Origin: CAXBCP01 sp047638395
GTDB taxonomy: Bacteria > Pseudomonadota > Alphaproteobacteria > MPNO01 > UBA830
Length of the DNA stretch: 64,000 nt
Assembly (NCBI GenBank): GCA_047638395.1
Contig: JBLIMV010000010.1
Location: 94,337-158,336 of the forward strand
Direction: 5' to 3'
The notes under the pieces are model-generated. The model made no database searches, was not told where the DNA came from, and was given only the letters and a program-made list of their open reading frames with translations. Of this stretch, positions 42,708 through 50,478 are shown one piece after another. Each line of letters opens with the position of its first letter. Positions within the stretch are counted from its first letter, which is position 1. A program made the translations under genes and the position numbers.

Positions 42708-44264
42708 TTAAGAAGCGGCGCCGTATCCCCCGCCACCCGGCGTTTTGAGGGTCACCTTGTCGCCCGGTTTCATGACCATCTTGTTGGCCTGGGCAGCATC
42801 CTTGCCGTTGATCAGGAAGTGGCCGGCCTCGCCGTCTTCGCCGCCTTCGAAGCCTTCGGCGCCGATTTTCAGGCGGCTGGGCACCGCGTTGAGCAGCCAG
42901 TCGTCCTGGGTGCGCAGGTGGAAGGCGATCACCTGTCCGTCGCCGCCGCGGGCCGCCCCCTCGCCGCCGGAGCCGTCGATCAGCTCTTTCTGGGTGAACT
43001 GGATCGGCATAGCGGCCTCCAGCACCTCTACGGGCACCGCCGCGACGCCTGTTGGGTAACAGGTGGCGCCGAGCCCGTCCTTGGTGCGCCGCGCACCCAT
43101 GCCGCCGGAATAGTTGAACATGGCGCTGGTGAACGGATCGCCCGCGTCATTCTTGCCCTGCACCTGGAACGTCCAGACGGCACCTGCGCCTTCGGCCAGC
43201 ACCTGGTCGGGAACAACCTGATACAGCGCTTTGAGGATCGGCATCGGCACATACATGCCGACCACGTGGCGCGCGGCCACGGGCGACGGGTACTTGGCGT
43301 TGACGATGCAGCCTTCGGGCGCGCTGATGGTGATCGGCTTCAGGCTGCCATAGTTATTGGGCAGGTCCGGGTCCAGCGTCGAGCGCAGCGCAAAGGTGGC
43401 GTAGGCGTGGGTGTAATTGAGCACCACATTGACGCCGTGCGGGCTGGCACCGGATGAGCCGTCGAAATCGATATGGACGGAACCGGCCTCGGAATCGATG
43501 GTCATCGCGCATTTGAGCAGGATTTCCGCGCCGCCCGGGATGTCGAACCGGCTTTCGCCGTGATAGGTGCCGCCCTTGAGCTTGCGGATCGAGTCCCGCG
43601 TCGCCACTTCGGACCGTTCGATGATTTCCGCCGACAAGTCGTCGATATCGTCCAGGTCATGGCGGTCACACAGCAATTGCAGGCGTTCCGCGCCAACCTT
43701 GCCGGAGGACACCTGGGCGGCGATATCGCCCATAACCTCATCCTTGGTGCGCACGTTGTGGCGGATGATGTCGAACAACACCTCATTCGGCTTACCGGCT
43801 TCGTACAGCTTGGCGCGCGGGATCCACAGGCCTTCTTCATGCACGTCGCGCGCGCCGGCGCCAACGCCGTAGCCGCCGATATCGGTGTGATGAATGGTCG
43901 AGCCGAAATAGGCGATGACCCGGCCCTTGCGGAACACCGGCGTGATGATCGTGATATCGAAGAAATGTCCGGCGGACAGCCACGGATCGTTGGTGATCAG
44001 GATGTCGCCTTCGACCAGACTGTCGGTCGGGAACTTCTCAACGAAATGCGCACCTGCGGCCGCTAACGTATTGATATGTCCGGGAGTCCCGGTCACCGCC
44101 TGTGCGATCATACGGCCTTCGCGGTCGAGCAGCGCGCAGGCAAGATCGCCGGCTTCCCGCACCACGGGGCTGAAAGCGATACGCTGCAGGGCGCGGGCCT
44201 GTTCACTGGCCGCGCTGACCAGATTGCTCCAGAGGATTTCGAGCTCAATTCCGTCCATAGCCAT
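42708..44264 (-). CDS. Hydantoinase B/oxoprolinase family subunit
   Basis: 518 residues, AAGGGA before the ATG. Typical signatures: the N-terminus IELEILWSNLVSAASEQARALQRIAFSP, ILITNDPWLSAGHFFDITI, HHTDIGGYGVGAGARDVHEEG and the C-terminal GGGGYG. It pairs with HyuA encoded upstream. The complex hydrolyses hydantoins or 5-oxoproline in an ATP-dependent way, or carboxylates ketones in the related acetone-carboxylase class. No gamma subunit is present, so a hydantoinase/oxoprolinase-type reaction on a cyclic amide is the better guess. It is the first of two such pairs in the window. Confidence 0.9.
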   Translation of the reverse strand: MAMDGIELEILWSNLVSAASEQARALQRIAFSPVVREAGDLACALLDREGRMIAQAVTGTPGHINTLAAAGAHFVEKFPTDSLVEGDILITNDPWLSAGHFFDITIITPVFRKGRVIAYFGSTIHHTDIGGYGVGAGARDVHEEGLWIPRAKLYEAGKPNEVLFDIIRHNVRTKDEVMGDIAAQVSSGKVGAERLQLLCDRHDLDDIDDLSAEIIERSEVATRDSIRKLKGGTYHGESRFDIPGGAEILLKCAMTIDSEAGSVHIDFDGSSGASPHGVNVVLNYTHAYATFALRSTLDPDLPNNYGSLKPITISAPEGCIVNAKYPSPVAARHVVGMYVPMPILKALYQVVPDQVLAEGAGAVWTFQVQGKNDAGDPFTSAMFNYSGGMGARRTKDGLGATCYPTGVAAVPVEVLEAAMPIQFTQKELIDGSGGEGAARGGDGQVIAFHLRTQDDWLLNAVPSRLKIGAEGFEGGEDGEAGHFLINGKDAAQANKMVMKPGDKVTLKTPGGGGYGAAS

Positions 44265-44319
44265 GGTCAGTTCCCTTGTTTCGCGGGCCGGATGCGCCGC
44301 TGTGAAATCTCATTTCTCA

Positions 44320-44399
44320 TTGTCACCCCGGATTTATTCCGGGGTCCAGTCTTTGTTGCTGGCAGGGTTTCTGGATCCCGGCACCGGGCCGGGATGACA
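44320..44399. repeat. Dispersed palindromic repeat, copy 3
   Basis: TTGTCACCCCGGA..TCCGGGGTCCAG and CTGGATCCCGGCACCG..CCGGGATGACA, 22 bases between arms. It lies between the hydantoinase A and B genes, which suggests it inserted into an operon. Confidence 0.87.
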
Positions 44400-44442
44400 T
44401 CGGGGGTGGTGTTAGTGGAGAGAGGGCGTATCAAAACGGTCA

Positions 44443-46500
44443 TCACGCTCTCGTCGCCGTAATACAGCCGTTTTCCGCTACCGAGGCCGTCCAGCCCGGT
44501 AGAATAAAGATGGTCGTTTCCCGCTCCTCGATGATCACCGGTCCGGTCATGGTCTGTCCAGCAGCAAGTGCCGGGCGGTCATAGACCGCGACGGGTTCTT
44601 CCGCATCGTTGATAAAGACCGGGCGGTGCGCTTTCGGATCGTTCGCGCTGGCGGCCAGCTCAGGCACGCCGTGGCGTTCGACGGCGGGGCCGTTGGCGCT
44701 GATCCGCCAGGCGACGACCTCTATCTTCATGTTGGGCAGGCGTAGGCCGTACTGGGCCTCATACGAGGTCTCGAAGGATTCGCGCATGGAATCGATGTCC
44801 TGCTGGCCGGTGGGGTCGCCGTCGAAATCGATGGTGACTTCGTTCTGCTGACCCGCATAGCGCATGTCGGCACCGTAGATGTAGTCGATCTCGTCCGGCG
44901 CGCAGCCGGCGGCTTCCAGCGCAATACCGGCTTCGGAGGCCATTTCGGTATAGGTTTTGCCGGCCTGCTCCCAATCGATCCCGCCGGCGGTGCCGCGGGC
45001 GAGATCGAAACGCACCGGCGTCACCAGTGTGCCGAAGGCTGACAGGACGCTGGCGAGCGGGGGGTATATGACCGTCGTGCTTTCGAGGAGTTCGGCCACA
45101 TGACAGGCATGAACCGGGCCTGCGCCGCCAAAAGCGAGCACCGGCATGCCGCGATAGTCGATACCGCGGTCGGTGGCGTGGGCGCGCGCGGCAGCAGCCA
45201 TGGATTCGTTGACCACCTGGAAAATGCCGCGGGCGGTCTGCTGTATAGATGTGCCGAGCTTGTCGGCCAGCGGCTTGATCGCGGCTTCGGATGCCGGTTT
45301 GTCGAGCTGCATGTCGCCGCCGAGGAAGTTATCGGCGTCCAGCAGGCCCAGTACCAGGTCAGCATCGGTCACAGCGGGGTTTTCGCCGCCGCGCCCGTAA
45401 CAGGCCGGGCCGGGCTCCGAGCCCGCGCTGCGCGGCCCGACTTTGAGCAGGCCGAGCGCGTCGACAGAGGCCAGCGAGCCGCCACCTGCGCCGATCTCGA
45501 TCATATCGATCGCCGGGATAATCACCGGCATCCCGCTGCCCGCCTTGAAGCGGTACATGCGGTCGACCTCGAACAGGCCGGTGACGGTCGGCTTGCGGTC
45601 CTCGATCAGGCAGGCCTTGGCCGTGGTACCGCCCATATCGAAGGACAGCAGCCGGTCGAGACCCAGCCGTTCGGCGTAGTAACTGGCAACCAGCGCGCCT
45701 GCGGCGGGGCCGGATTCCATCATCCGGACCGGGAAGCGGCTCGCGGTCTCCGTGCCCAGCACGCCGCCATTGCTCATCATGATGAGGGGGCGGCTGGCAA
45801 AGCCACGTTTGTTAAGTTCCTGTGAAAGCCGAGTTAGGTAAGGCTCTGTAATTGGGCGTGTATATGCATTCAGTGCCGTGGTCGCCGCGCGCGGATATTC
45901 GCGGATCTGCGGCGCAACCTCGGACGAGATCGATACATACAGATCAGGTGCGTGTTCGGTCAGAATATCGCGAATACGCTGTTCGTTCGCCCCGTTCACA
46001 TAGGCGTTGAGCAGGCAGACCGCGAGGGCGGCGACGCCCTTGTCTTTCAGTTCCTGCGCAAGGGCGACGATCTGCGCTTTGTCGATCTCCGTCGCGACCG
46101 TGCCGTTGGCCAGGGTGCGTTCGGTAATGCCCCAGGTCAGGTCACGCGGCACGATCGGGTCGGCATATTCGATCTGCGGGTCGAACATGTCATAGCGGTG
46201 CTCGTCTCGGATATAGAGCACGTCGCGGAAGCCTTCGGTCACGAACAGGGCCGTGGGCTGGCCCGAACGGGTCAACACAGCGTTTGTGACCACGGTGGTG
46301 GCATGCACGATGACGTCGTCGACATCGGCAGGCGTGGCGCCGGCCTTGGCCATGGAGGCGTCTACGGCGGTGAAGAACCCGTCGAGCAGGTCGCCATAGG
46401 TCGTCAGGGTTTTGTCGACCCAGGTCCGGCCGTCTTCATGCCGCAGCACGATGTCCGTGAAAGTGCCGCCGATATCGACGGCAAAGGAGTATCCACCCAT
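44443..46500 (-). CDS. Hydantoinase A/oxoprolinase family ATP-binding subunit
   Basis: 685 residues. N-terminal actin/hexokinase-type nucleotide motif FAVDIGGTFTDIVLRHEDG, followed by HATTVVTNAVLTRSGQPTALFVTEGFRDVL, and a later LLSFDMGGTTAKACLIEDR with AIDMIEIGAGGGSLA. This is the ATP-using subunit of the HyuA/HyuB complex. Its gene is separated from hyuB by ~180 bases that contain a palindromic repeat, so coupling is weaker than in the second pair at 54208-58042. It is divergent from the OsmC gene. Confidence 0.9.
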   Translation of the reverse strand: MGGYSFAVDIGGTFTDIVLRHEDGRTWVDKTLTTYGDLLDGFFTAVDASMAKAGATPADVDDVIVHATTVVTNAVLTRSGQPTALFVTEGFRDVLYIRDEHRYDMFDPQIEYADPIVPRDLTWGITERTLANGTVATEIDKAQIVALAQELKDKGVAALAVCLLNAYVNGANEQRIRDILTEHAPDLYVSISSEVAPQIREYPRAATTALNAYTRPITEPYLTRLSQELNKRGFASRPLIMMSNGGVLGTETASRFPVRMMESGPAAGALVASYYAERLGLDRLLSFDMGGTTAKACLIEDRKPTVTGLFEVDRMYRFKAGSGMPVIIPAIDMIEIGAGGGSLASVDALGLLKVGPRSAGSEPGPACYGRGGENPAVTDADLVLGLLDADNFLGGDMQLDKPASEAAIKPLADKLGTSIQQTARGIFQVVNESMAAAARAHATDRGIDYRGMPVLAFGGAGPVHACHVAELLESTTVIYPPLASVLSAFGTLVTPVRFDLARGTAGGIDWEQAGKTYTEMASEAGIALEAAGCAPDEIDYIYGADMRYAGQQNEVTIDFDGDPTGQQDIDSMRESFETSYEAQYGLRLPNMKIEVVAWRISANGPAVERHGVPELAASANDPKAHRPVFINDAEEPVAVYDRPALAAGQTMTGPVIIEERETTIFILPGWTASVAENGCITATRA

Positions 46501-46668
46501 GGGTATGCATCCGGTTCTGATTGTTATCTGTCAGAAGTGTAGCACTTATATGTACCGTTACAAGCTACGTTGTCTCGTATTGCATTACATTTTGTGCGTG
46601 CGGCCACTGGTCAACTCTGTCGGTGACAGATAGCATCAGGCCCATAAATCATAGTGGGAGAGCTGGAT

Positions 46669-47133
46669 ATGGCGCGTGTACAGATGCCGCAATTTGTGAA
46701 GATACCGGTGACGGCTGAATGCCCGAACCCGACGCGGTCGGATATCACGGCCGGCAATCACAGCCTCGTCATAGACGAGCCGACCTCACGACATGGCAAT
46801 GATGAGGGCATGTTGCCGCTTCAGGCCCTTATGGCGTCACTGGCGAGCTGTACTCATGTGGTCGCCAATCAGATCGCGAGCGAATTGGGCATTGTGTTCC
46901 GGGATTCACATATCGCCGTAACGGGAAAGTTCGATACGCGCTGTTATACGGGGGAGGCCAAGGTCGATCCGCCGTTCCCGGAGATCGATATGACGGTCAC
47001 GCTGGCGACCGATGCGACCGACGCGCAGCTCGAAGACCTGAAAGAGCAGCTTCGCTGGCGTTGCCCGGTCGCGGCGACGTTTTCCGGCGCAGGGACGAAG
47101 ATCAACGAGACCTGGAATGTGACTCCCGCCTAA
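46669..47133 (+). CDS. OsmC/OhrA-family protein
   Basis: 154 residues from the ATG at 46669, preceded by GTGGGAGAGC. OsmC fold with the first redox Cys in LMASLASCTHVVANQIA and the second in LRWRCPVAATFSGAGTKI. Members reduce organic hydroperoxides with these two thiols. It may respond to oxidative stress created by the many oxygenases nearby. It converges with the peroxiredoxin gene, another peroxide-reducing protein, across a 9-bp hairpin. Confidence 0.87.
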   Translation: MARVQMPQFVKIPVTAECPNPTRSDITAGNHSLVIDEPTSRHGNDEGMLPLQALMASLASCTHVVANQIASELGIVFRDSHIAVTGKFDTRCYTGEAKVDPPFPEIDMTVTLATDATDAQLEDLKEQLRWRCPVAATFSGAGTKINETWNVTPA

Positions 47134-47172
47134 GAAAACCGGGCCTGCAGGACGGGAATCCGTCGGGAAACT

Positions 47173-47207
47173 GCGCCCTCAGCCCTGAAGAAAAGGGGTG
47201 AGGGCGC
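47173..47207. terminator. Hairpin between convergent OsmC and peroxiredoxin genes
   Basis: GCGCCCTCA / TGAGGGCGC, 9-bp arms around an inner GCCCT..AGGGG pairing. There is no T run, so it may act as a weak or rho-assisted stop. Confidence 0.45.
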
Positions 47208-47221
47208 CGTTCTGAGAGATT

Positions 47222-47773
47222 TCAGGCGGCCTTGGCTGTCTTTTCGGCGCTGGCCTTCAGGTTCTCGAGAATGTTCTGCGGCGAGGATTCGCCGTAGGGG
47301 TCGGCTTCGCAGTTGTCTTCGAACCCGGGTTCCTCGAACCAGTGGGCACGACGCCATCATCAATAATGGCCGCATATCGCCAGGAACGCATGCCGAAGCC
47401 CAGGTTATCCTTGCAGACGAGCATCCCCATCTTGCGGGTGAATTCGCCGGATCCGTCGGGGATGAGGGTTATGTTGTCGATATTCTGGGATTTGCCCCAT
47501 GCATTCATCACGAATGCATCATTGACGGACACGCAGGCGATGTCGTCGACGCCTTCGGCGCGAAATTCTTCAAATAATTTTTCAAAATCGGGCAGCTGAT
47601 AGGTCGAGCAGGTCGGCGTGAAGGCGCCGGGCAGGGAGAAAAGGACCACTTTTTTTTCCGCTGAAGTAGTCGGTCGTCGTCTTGTCTTCCCACCGAAACG
47701 GGTTTGACCCATCGATGGAGCCATCGCGGACACGGGTTTTGAAGGTAACGTTGGGCGTGTTTTTGCCGATCAT
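47222..47773 (-). pseudogene. Prx5-type peroxiredoxin, two apparent frameshifts
   Basis: Coding starts at the ATG at 47773 (MIGKNTPNVTFKTRVRDG..) and should end at the TGA at 47222-47224 (..ENLKASAEKTAKAA). The peroxidatic Cys lies in LPGAFTPTCSTYQLPDFE, as in Prx5/AhpC-TSA redoxins, and ITLIPDGSGEFTRKMGM and GMRSWRYAAIIDDG follow. One shift is at a run of eight T (47650-47657): seven would restore YFSGKKVVLFSLPG. The other is near 47343-47347: one extra base would restore DDGVVAHWFEEPGFEDN. The rest of the protein is perfectly preserved in the shifted frames, so sequencing error or very recent loss is more likely than old decay. Confidence 0.85.
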
Positions 47774-48175
47774 CTCTCGAGAACACCGTCAGATATCTAT
47801 CAATCATAGTCGCGCTATCTCTCTCTGAGATAACGCGATTGTTCCATTTATTGGAATAATTCTAATGTATGTGGTAGGGCATGTAATTCAAGGCCATGCC
47901 TGCATATTTTTTTCGATTAAAATTTTAGGCAATCTAGATTGAAATACAGTGCGTATTATTTTAAATAACAATTCAAATATAAATATAAATACTGGAGTAA
48001 TTACTATTAAACATTTGTAAATACGATCAAATATTAAATACATATTAAAATATTTATCGCATTATATTTCCAGCGTTACGAAACAGGCCTTGCGAATACA
48101 GCCCGTCGGGAAGATGGGCCGGCGGCGGATCAGATGATCCGCCAAATCCGGGGCCGGGACCAGGAAGGAAAGTAG
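47774..48175. other. AT-rich intergenic region with several palindromes
   Basis: About 400 bases, much richer in A/T than the rest of the window from ~47840 to 48065. It contains CGCGCTATCTC..GAGATAACGCG (47811-47837, one mismatch), 38-64 bases before the peroxiredoxin ATG and a possible operator for it. It also contains TTCCATTTATTGGAA (47842-47856) and CAATCTAGATTG (47930-47941, perfect). No coding frame, tRNA or clear small RNA is visible. From 48100 onward normal GC content resumes. Confidence 0.55.
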
Positions 48176-48553
48176 ATGCGTATACAAATCGCCGTTCTTG
48201 CCACATCGATGATGGCACTCATGCTGATGGGGGCCGTTAGTGCTCAGGCCGCTCTCGCGCCCGATGACGTCGTCGGCAACTGGAGTGCGCAGCAGGGCTG
48301 TCAGGGGAAGGGCGATTTCGCTTATGTCCGCCAGGGGCCCGATGTGCAGCAGGTGGTCAGCGACGGTCAGCGCGAATATCGCACGCCGGTCCGGATCAAG
48401 ATCGATGGCGGCCTGGTGCGCGTTCATATTGATGAGAAGGTCTACACCTTCCGTCTGCCGACACCGAATCGCCTCGAAGCGTTGCAATACACGGATTCAC
48501 GAACCGGCCTGACGGCGCACTTTTCGCCGCGCAGTTGGTTTCGCTGCTCGTAA
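48176..48553 (+). CDS. Small exported protein of unknown function
   Basis: 125 residues, AGGAAAGTAG before the ATG. Signal peptide MRIQIAVLATSMMALMLMGAVSAQA, cut before ALAPDDVVG. The mature domain, VVGNWSAQQGCQGKGDFAYVR and a final FSPRSWFRCS, has Cys residues that could form a disulfide. It resembles small lipocalin-like or DUF periplasmic proteins in layout, but I do not recognise the family. The following small gene begins within ~20 bases of its stop. Confidence 0.75.
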   Translation: MRIQIAVLATSMMALMLMGAVSAQAALAPDDVVGNWSAQQGCQGKGDFAYVRQGPDVQQVVSDGQREYRTPVRIKIDGGLVRVHIDEKVYTFRLPTPNRLEALQYTDSRTGLTAHFSPRSWFRCS

Positions 48554-48573
48554 TGGATGAGGAGAAGAACGCA

Positions 48574-48756
48574 ATGTCCGGTCCCAAAGCGCGTAAAGCG
48601 GTTCTGTTCAAAAGAGCGGTTCTGAAGAACCGTCGCAAAGAACAGGCTGTGCGGCGGGAACCGGACGGCGCGTTCGAGCGAGCAAGCAACATCGAAGATA
48701 ACGGCGTTAAGGCTCAACAGATGAAGATCCGGGCGGCTTTCGGCGACGCCGCCTGA
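48574..48756 (+). CDS. Small basic protein of unknown function
   Basis: 60 residues from the ATG at 48574 (an ATG at 48553 overlaps the upstream stop and is an alternative); GAGGAG lies before it. The sequence is very rich in Lys and Arg (GPKARKAVLFKRAVLKNRRKEQAVRR), has no signal or membrane helix, and is followed by a good terminator. It could be a nucleic-acid-binding or ribosome-associated peptide, but nothing specific is recognised. It is real coding sequence only if the terminator and ribosome site are taken as evidence. Confidence 0.5.
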   Translation: MSGPKARKAVLFKRAVLKNRRKEQAVRREPDGAFERASNIEDNGVKAQQMKIRAAFGDAA

Positions 48757-48819
48757 CGAAGGTTACTTAAGAGGCACCAGAGCGGAACGGCGTTGTCAGG
48801 TTCACCGTTCCTACCCCTC

Positions 48820-48866
48820 GGGACGATCCGGTTTATTCCCCTCCAAGGGTCGGATCGTCCCATTTT
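48820..48866 (+). terminator. Rho-independent terminator
   Basis: GGGACGATCCG / CGGATCGTCCC, a perfect 11-bp stem with a 20-base loop, followed by ATTTTTCTTTT. It ends the two small genes at 48176-48756. Confidence 0.88.
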
Positions 48867-48887
48867 TCTTTTCTCATTTCAGCGCGC

Positions 48888-48930
48888 CCCATGTTTGCCC
48901 CATGTTTGCCGGGGTTTGCCGTGGGTTTGC
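48888..48930. repeat. Short degenerate tandem repeat
   Basis: Two exact copies of CCCATGTTTGC (48888-48898, 48899-48909) are followed by two related units CGGGGTTTGC and CGTGGGTTTGC, an 11-bp period. It lies upstream of the gene at 48994. Confidence 0.7.
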
Positions 48931-48993
48931 ATTTGCCACGCCGCTTCGTATTGTCCTGGCTTCAACTAGGGCCAGACAACCGAAAGCGGAAAA

Positions 48994-49542
48994 ATGCAGC
49001 GTCTCGATCCCCCCGATCCCTCAACTTATGACGAAGACCAGAAACGTATCGCGGAATCGATTGCCGGCACACGCGGGTCGATCCGCGGACCGTTCGGTGT
49101 CTGGCTGCATGCGCCGGGGCTCGCCGATCCGGCCCAGGGCGTCGGCGCCTTTATCCGTTATGGCTCGAAAATGCCCGGTAACCTGCGCGAACTCGCCATT
49201 TGCGTGATCGGTCAGCACTGGCAGGCGAATTTCGAATGGTTCGCCCATGCGCCGATCGCGATTGACGAAGGCGTGTCGGCCGATGCGATCGAATTGCTCA
49301 AAACCGGCAAAACCCCGGCGCCGCTGACAGACGACGAGCAGCTTGTCTACGAACTGGCGACTGAAATCGTCACCTCAGGGCGGCTGTCTGAAGCATCATA
49401 CGGCCGCGGGACCGATGCGCTGGGCAACGAACTGATGGTCGAGCTTGTCGGTATCTGCGGCTATTACACGCTGATCTCGTTTACGCTCAACGTCTTCGAG
49501 GTGCCGGTACCGGACGGTGAGGAAGTGCCATTCGGCGGCTAG
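48994..49542 (+). CDS. Carboxymuconolactone decarboxylase family protein
   Basis: 182 residues, all-helical AhpD/CMD-like fold. Key stretch: PGNLRELAICVIGQHWQANFEWFAHAPIAIDEGVSADAIEL, where Glu and His of the CMD active region appear, and no AhpD-type C-x2-C. It probably belongs to the 4-carboxymuconolactone decarboxylase-like group, used in aromatic catabolism or as a general fold. Convergent with the enoyl-CoA hydratase gene, 26 bases apart. Confidence 0.82.
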   Translation: MQRLDPPDPSTYDEDQKRIAESIAGTRGSIRGPFGVWLHAPGLADPAQGVGAFIRYGSKMPGNLRELAICVIGQHWQANFEWFAHAPIAIDEGVSADAIELLKTGKTPAPLTDDEQLVYELATEIVTSGRLSEASYGRGTDALGNELMVELVGICGYYTLISFTLNVFEVPVPDGEEVPFGG

Positions 49543-49568
49543 CGATACGGGGCTGGCGATAAGATGGA

Positions 49569-50357
49569 TTACTTCCCCTTGAAGTCCGGGTCGCGTTTTT
49601 CGAAGAACGCGGCCATTCCTTCCTTATGATCCTCAGACTGGACCAGCACGGATTGCGCAAGCCGTTCAATGTCGCGGCCTGTGTGCATGTCGGTGTTTAC
49701 GCACATATTGACCACGTGTTTCGCCATGCCCATGGCGAAGGGTGAATTTTTTAGCAAACGTTCCGCGTAGGTGTAGACGCGGTCCATGAATTCCTCGTGT
49801 TTGTAGACTTGGCTGATCAGCCCGATACGGCGTGCTTCTGCGGCATGGATCGGGTCGGCGGTGATAATCAGCTCCTTGGTCTTGGCGAGCCCGACATGGT
49901 GGATCATCCGGTTGCACGCGCCGGATGCCGGGATCGCACCAAGCTGGTTTTCGACCAGGCAGAACGTTGCGTTTTCCGATGCCAGGACGATATCGCAGCT
50001 TAGGGCGAGTTCGACGCCGCCGCCGTAGCAGAGCCCGTTGATGGCTCCGATCACCGGGACTTCGAGCGTCTCAAGGTCATCGAATGCCTGATGCGCCTGG
50101 CGGTAATAGAACCGGAACGCGGGCGGTGTCAGTTCGTCGCTGCCAAGGACTGTCAGATCGACGCCGGATGAAAATGCACGGCCTTCGCCGGTCACAACCA
50201 GCACCCGTATCTTTTCGTCGAATGCGCAGCGGGCAATGACGTCTTTCCATTCGTCGAACATTTTCCGGCTGAAGCTGTTCAGCCGCTCCGGGCGATGCAG
50301 CGTCATTGTCGCGATACCGTCGTCGCGGACGTCGAATTTGATTTCTGTGTAGTCCAT
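49569..50357 (-). CDS. Enoyl-CoA hydratase/isomerase family protein
   Basis: 262 residues from the ATG at 50357, preceded by GGGAGG; a longer start at 50450 is not supported. Crotonase fold: GRAFSSGVDL gives one oxyanion-hole segment, and NGLCYGGGVELALSCDIVLASENATF the other. LGAIPASGACNRMIHHVGL follows in the place where hydratases carry a catalytic Glu (here Ala-Ser-Gly), so it may be an isomerase, hydrolase or lyase rather than a hydratase. It is divergent from the acyl-CoA ligase, suggesting a shared route through CoA thioesters. Confidence 0.88.
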   Translation of the reverse strand: MDYTEIKFDVRDDGIATMTLHRPERLNSFSRKMFDEWKDVIARCAFDEKIRVLVVTGEGRAFSSGVDLTVLGSDELTPPAFRFYYRQAHQAFDDLETLEVPVIGAINGLCYGGGVELALSCDIVLASENATFCLVENQLGAIPASGACNRMIHHVGLAKTKELIITADPIHAAEARRIGLISQVYKHEEFMDRVYTYAERLLKNSPFAMGMAKHVVNMCVNTDMHTGRDIERLAQSVLVQSEDHKEGMAAFFEKRDPDFKGK

Positions 50358-50478
50358 AGCATCCTCCCACTGTGTTTCGCCGGATGGTAAGAGGCGCGCG
50401 CGGGGCGGGCAAGATGGCTTGATTTCCGGTGACTGCCACCGCACGATCACCGCAACAAAAATCAGGTGAGGACAATCG

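Noticed and set aside
38542..44399. CRISPR array made of the palindromic repeats
   Set aside because: The copies are kilobases apart, vary in their loops and orientation, and have no regular spacers or cas genes.
48062..48487. 141-codon minus-strand frame over the small exported protein
   Set aside because: The plus-strand gene has a ribosome site and a textbook signal peptide; the minus frame has neither.
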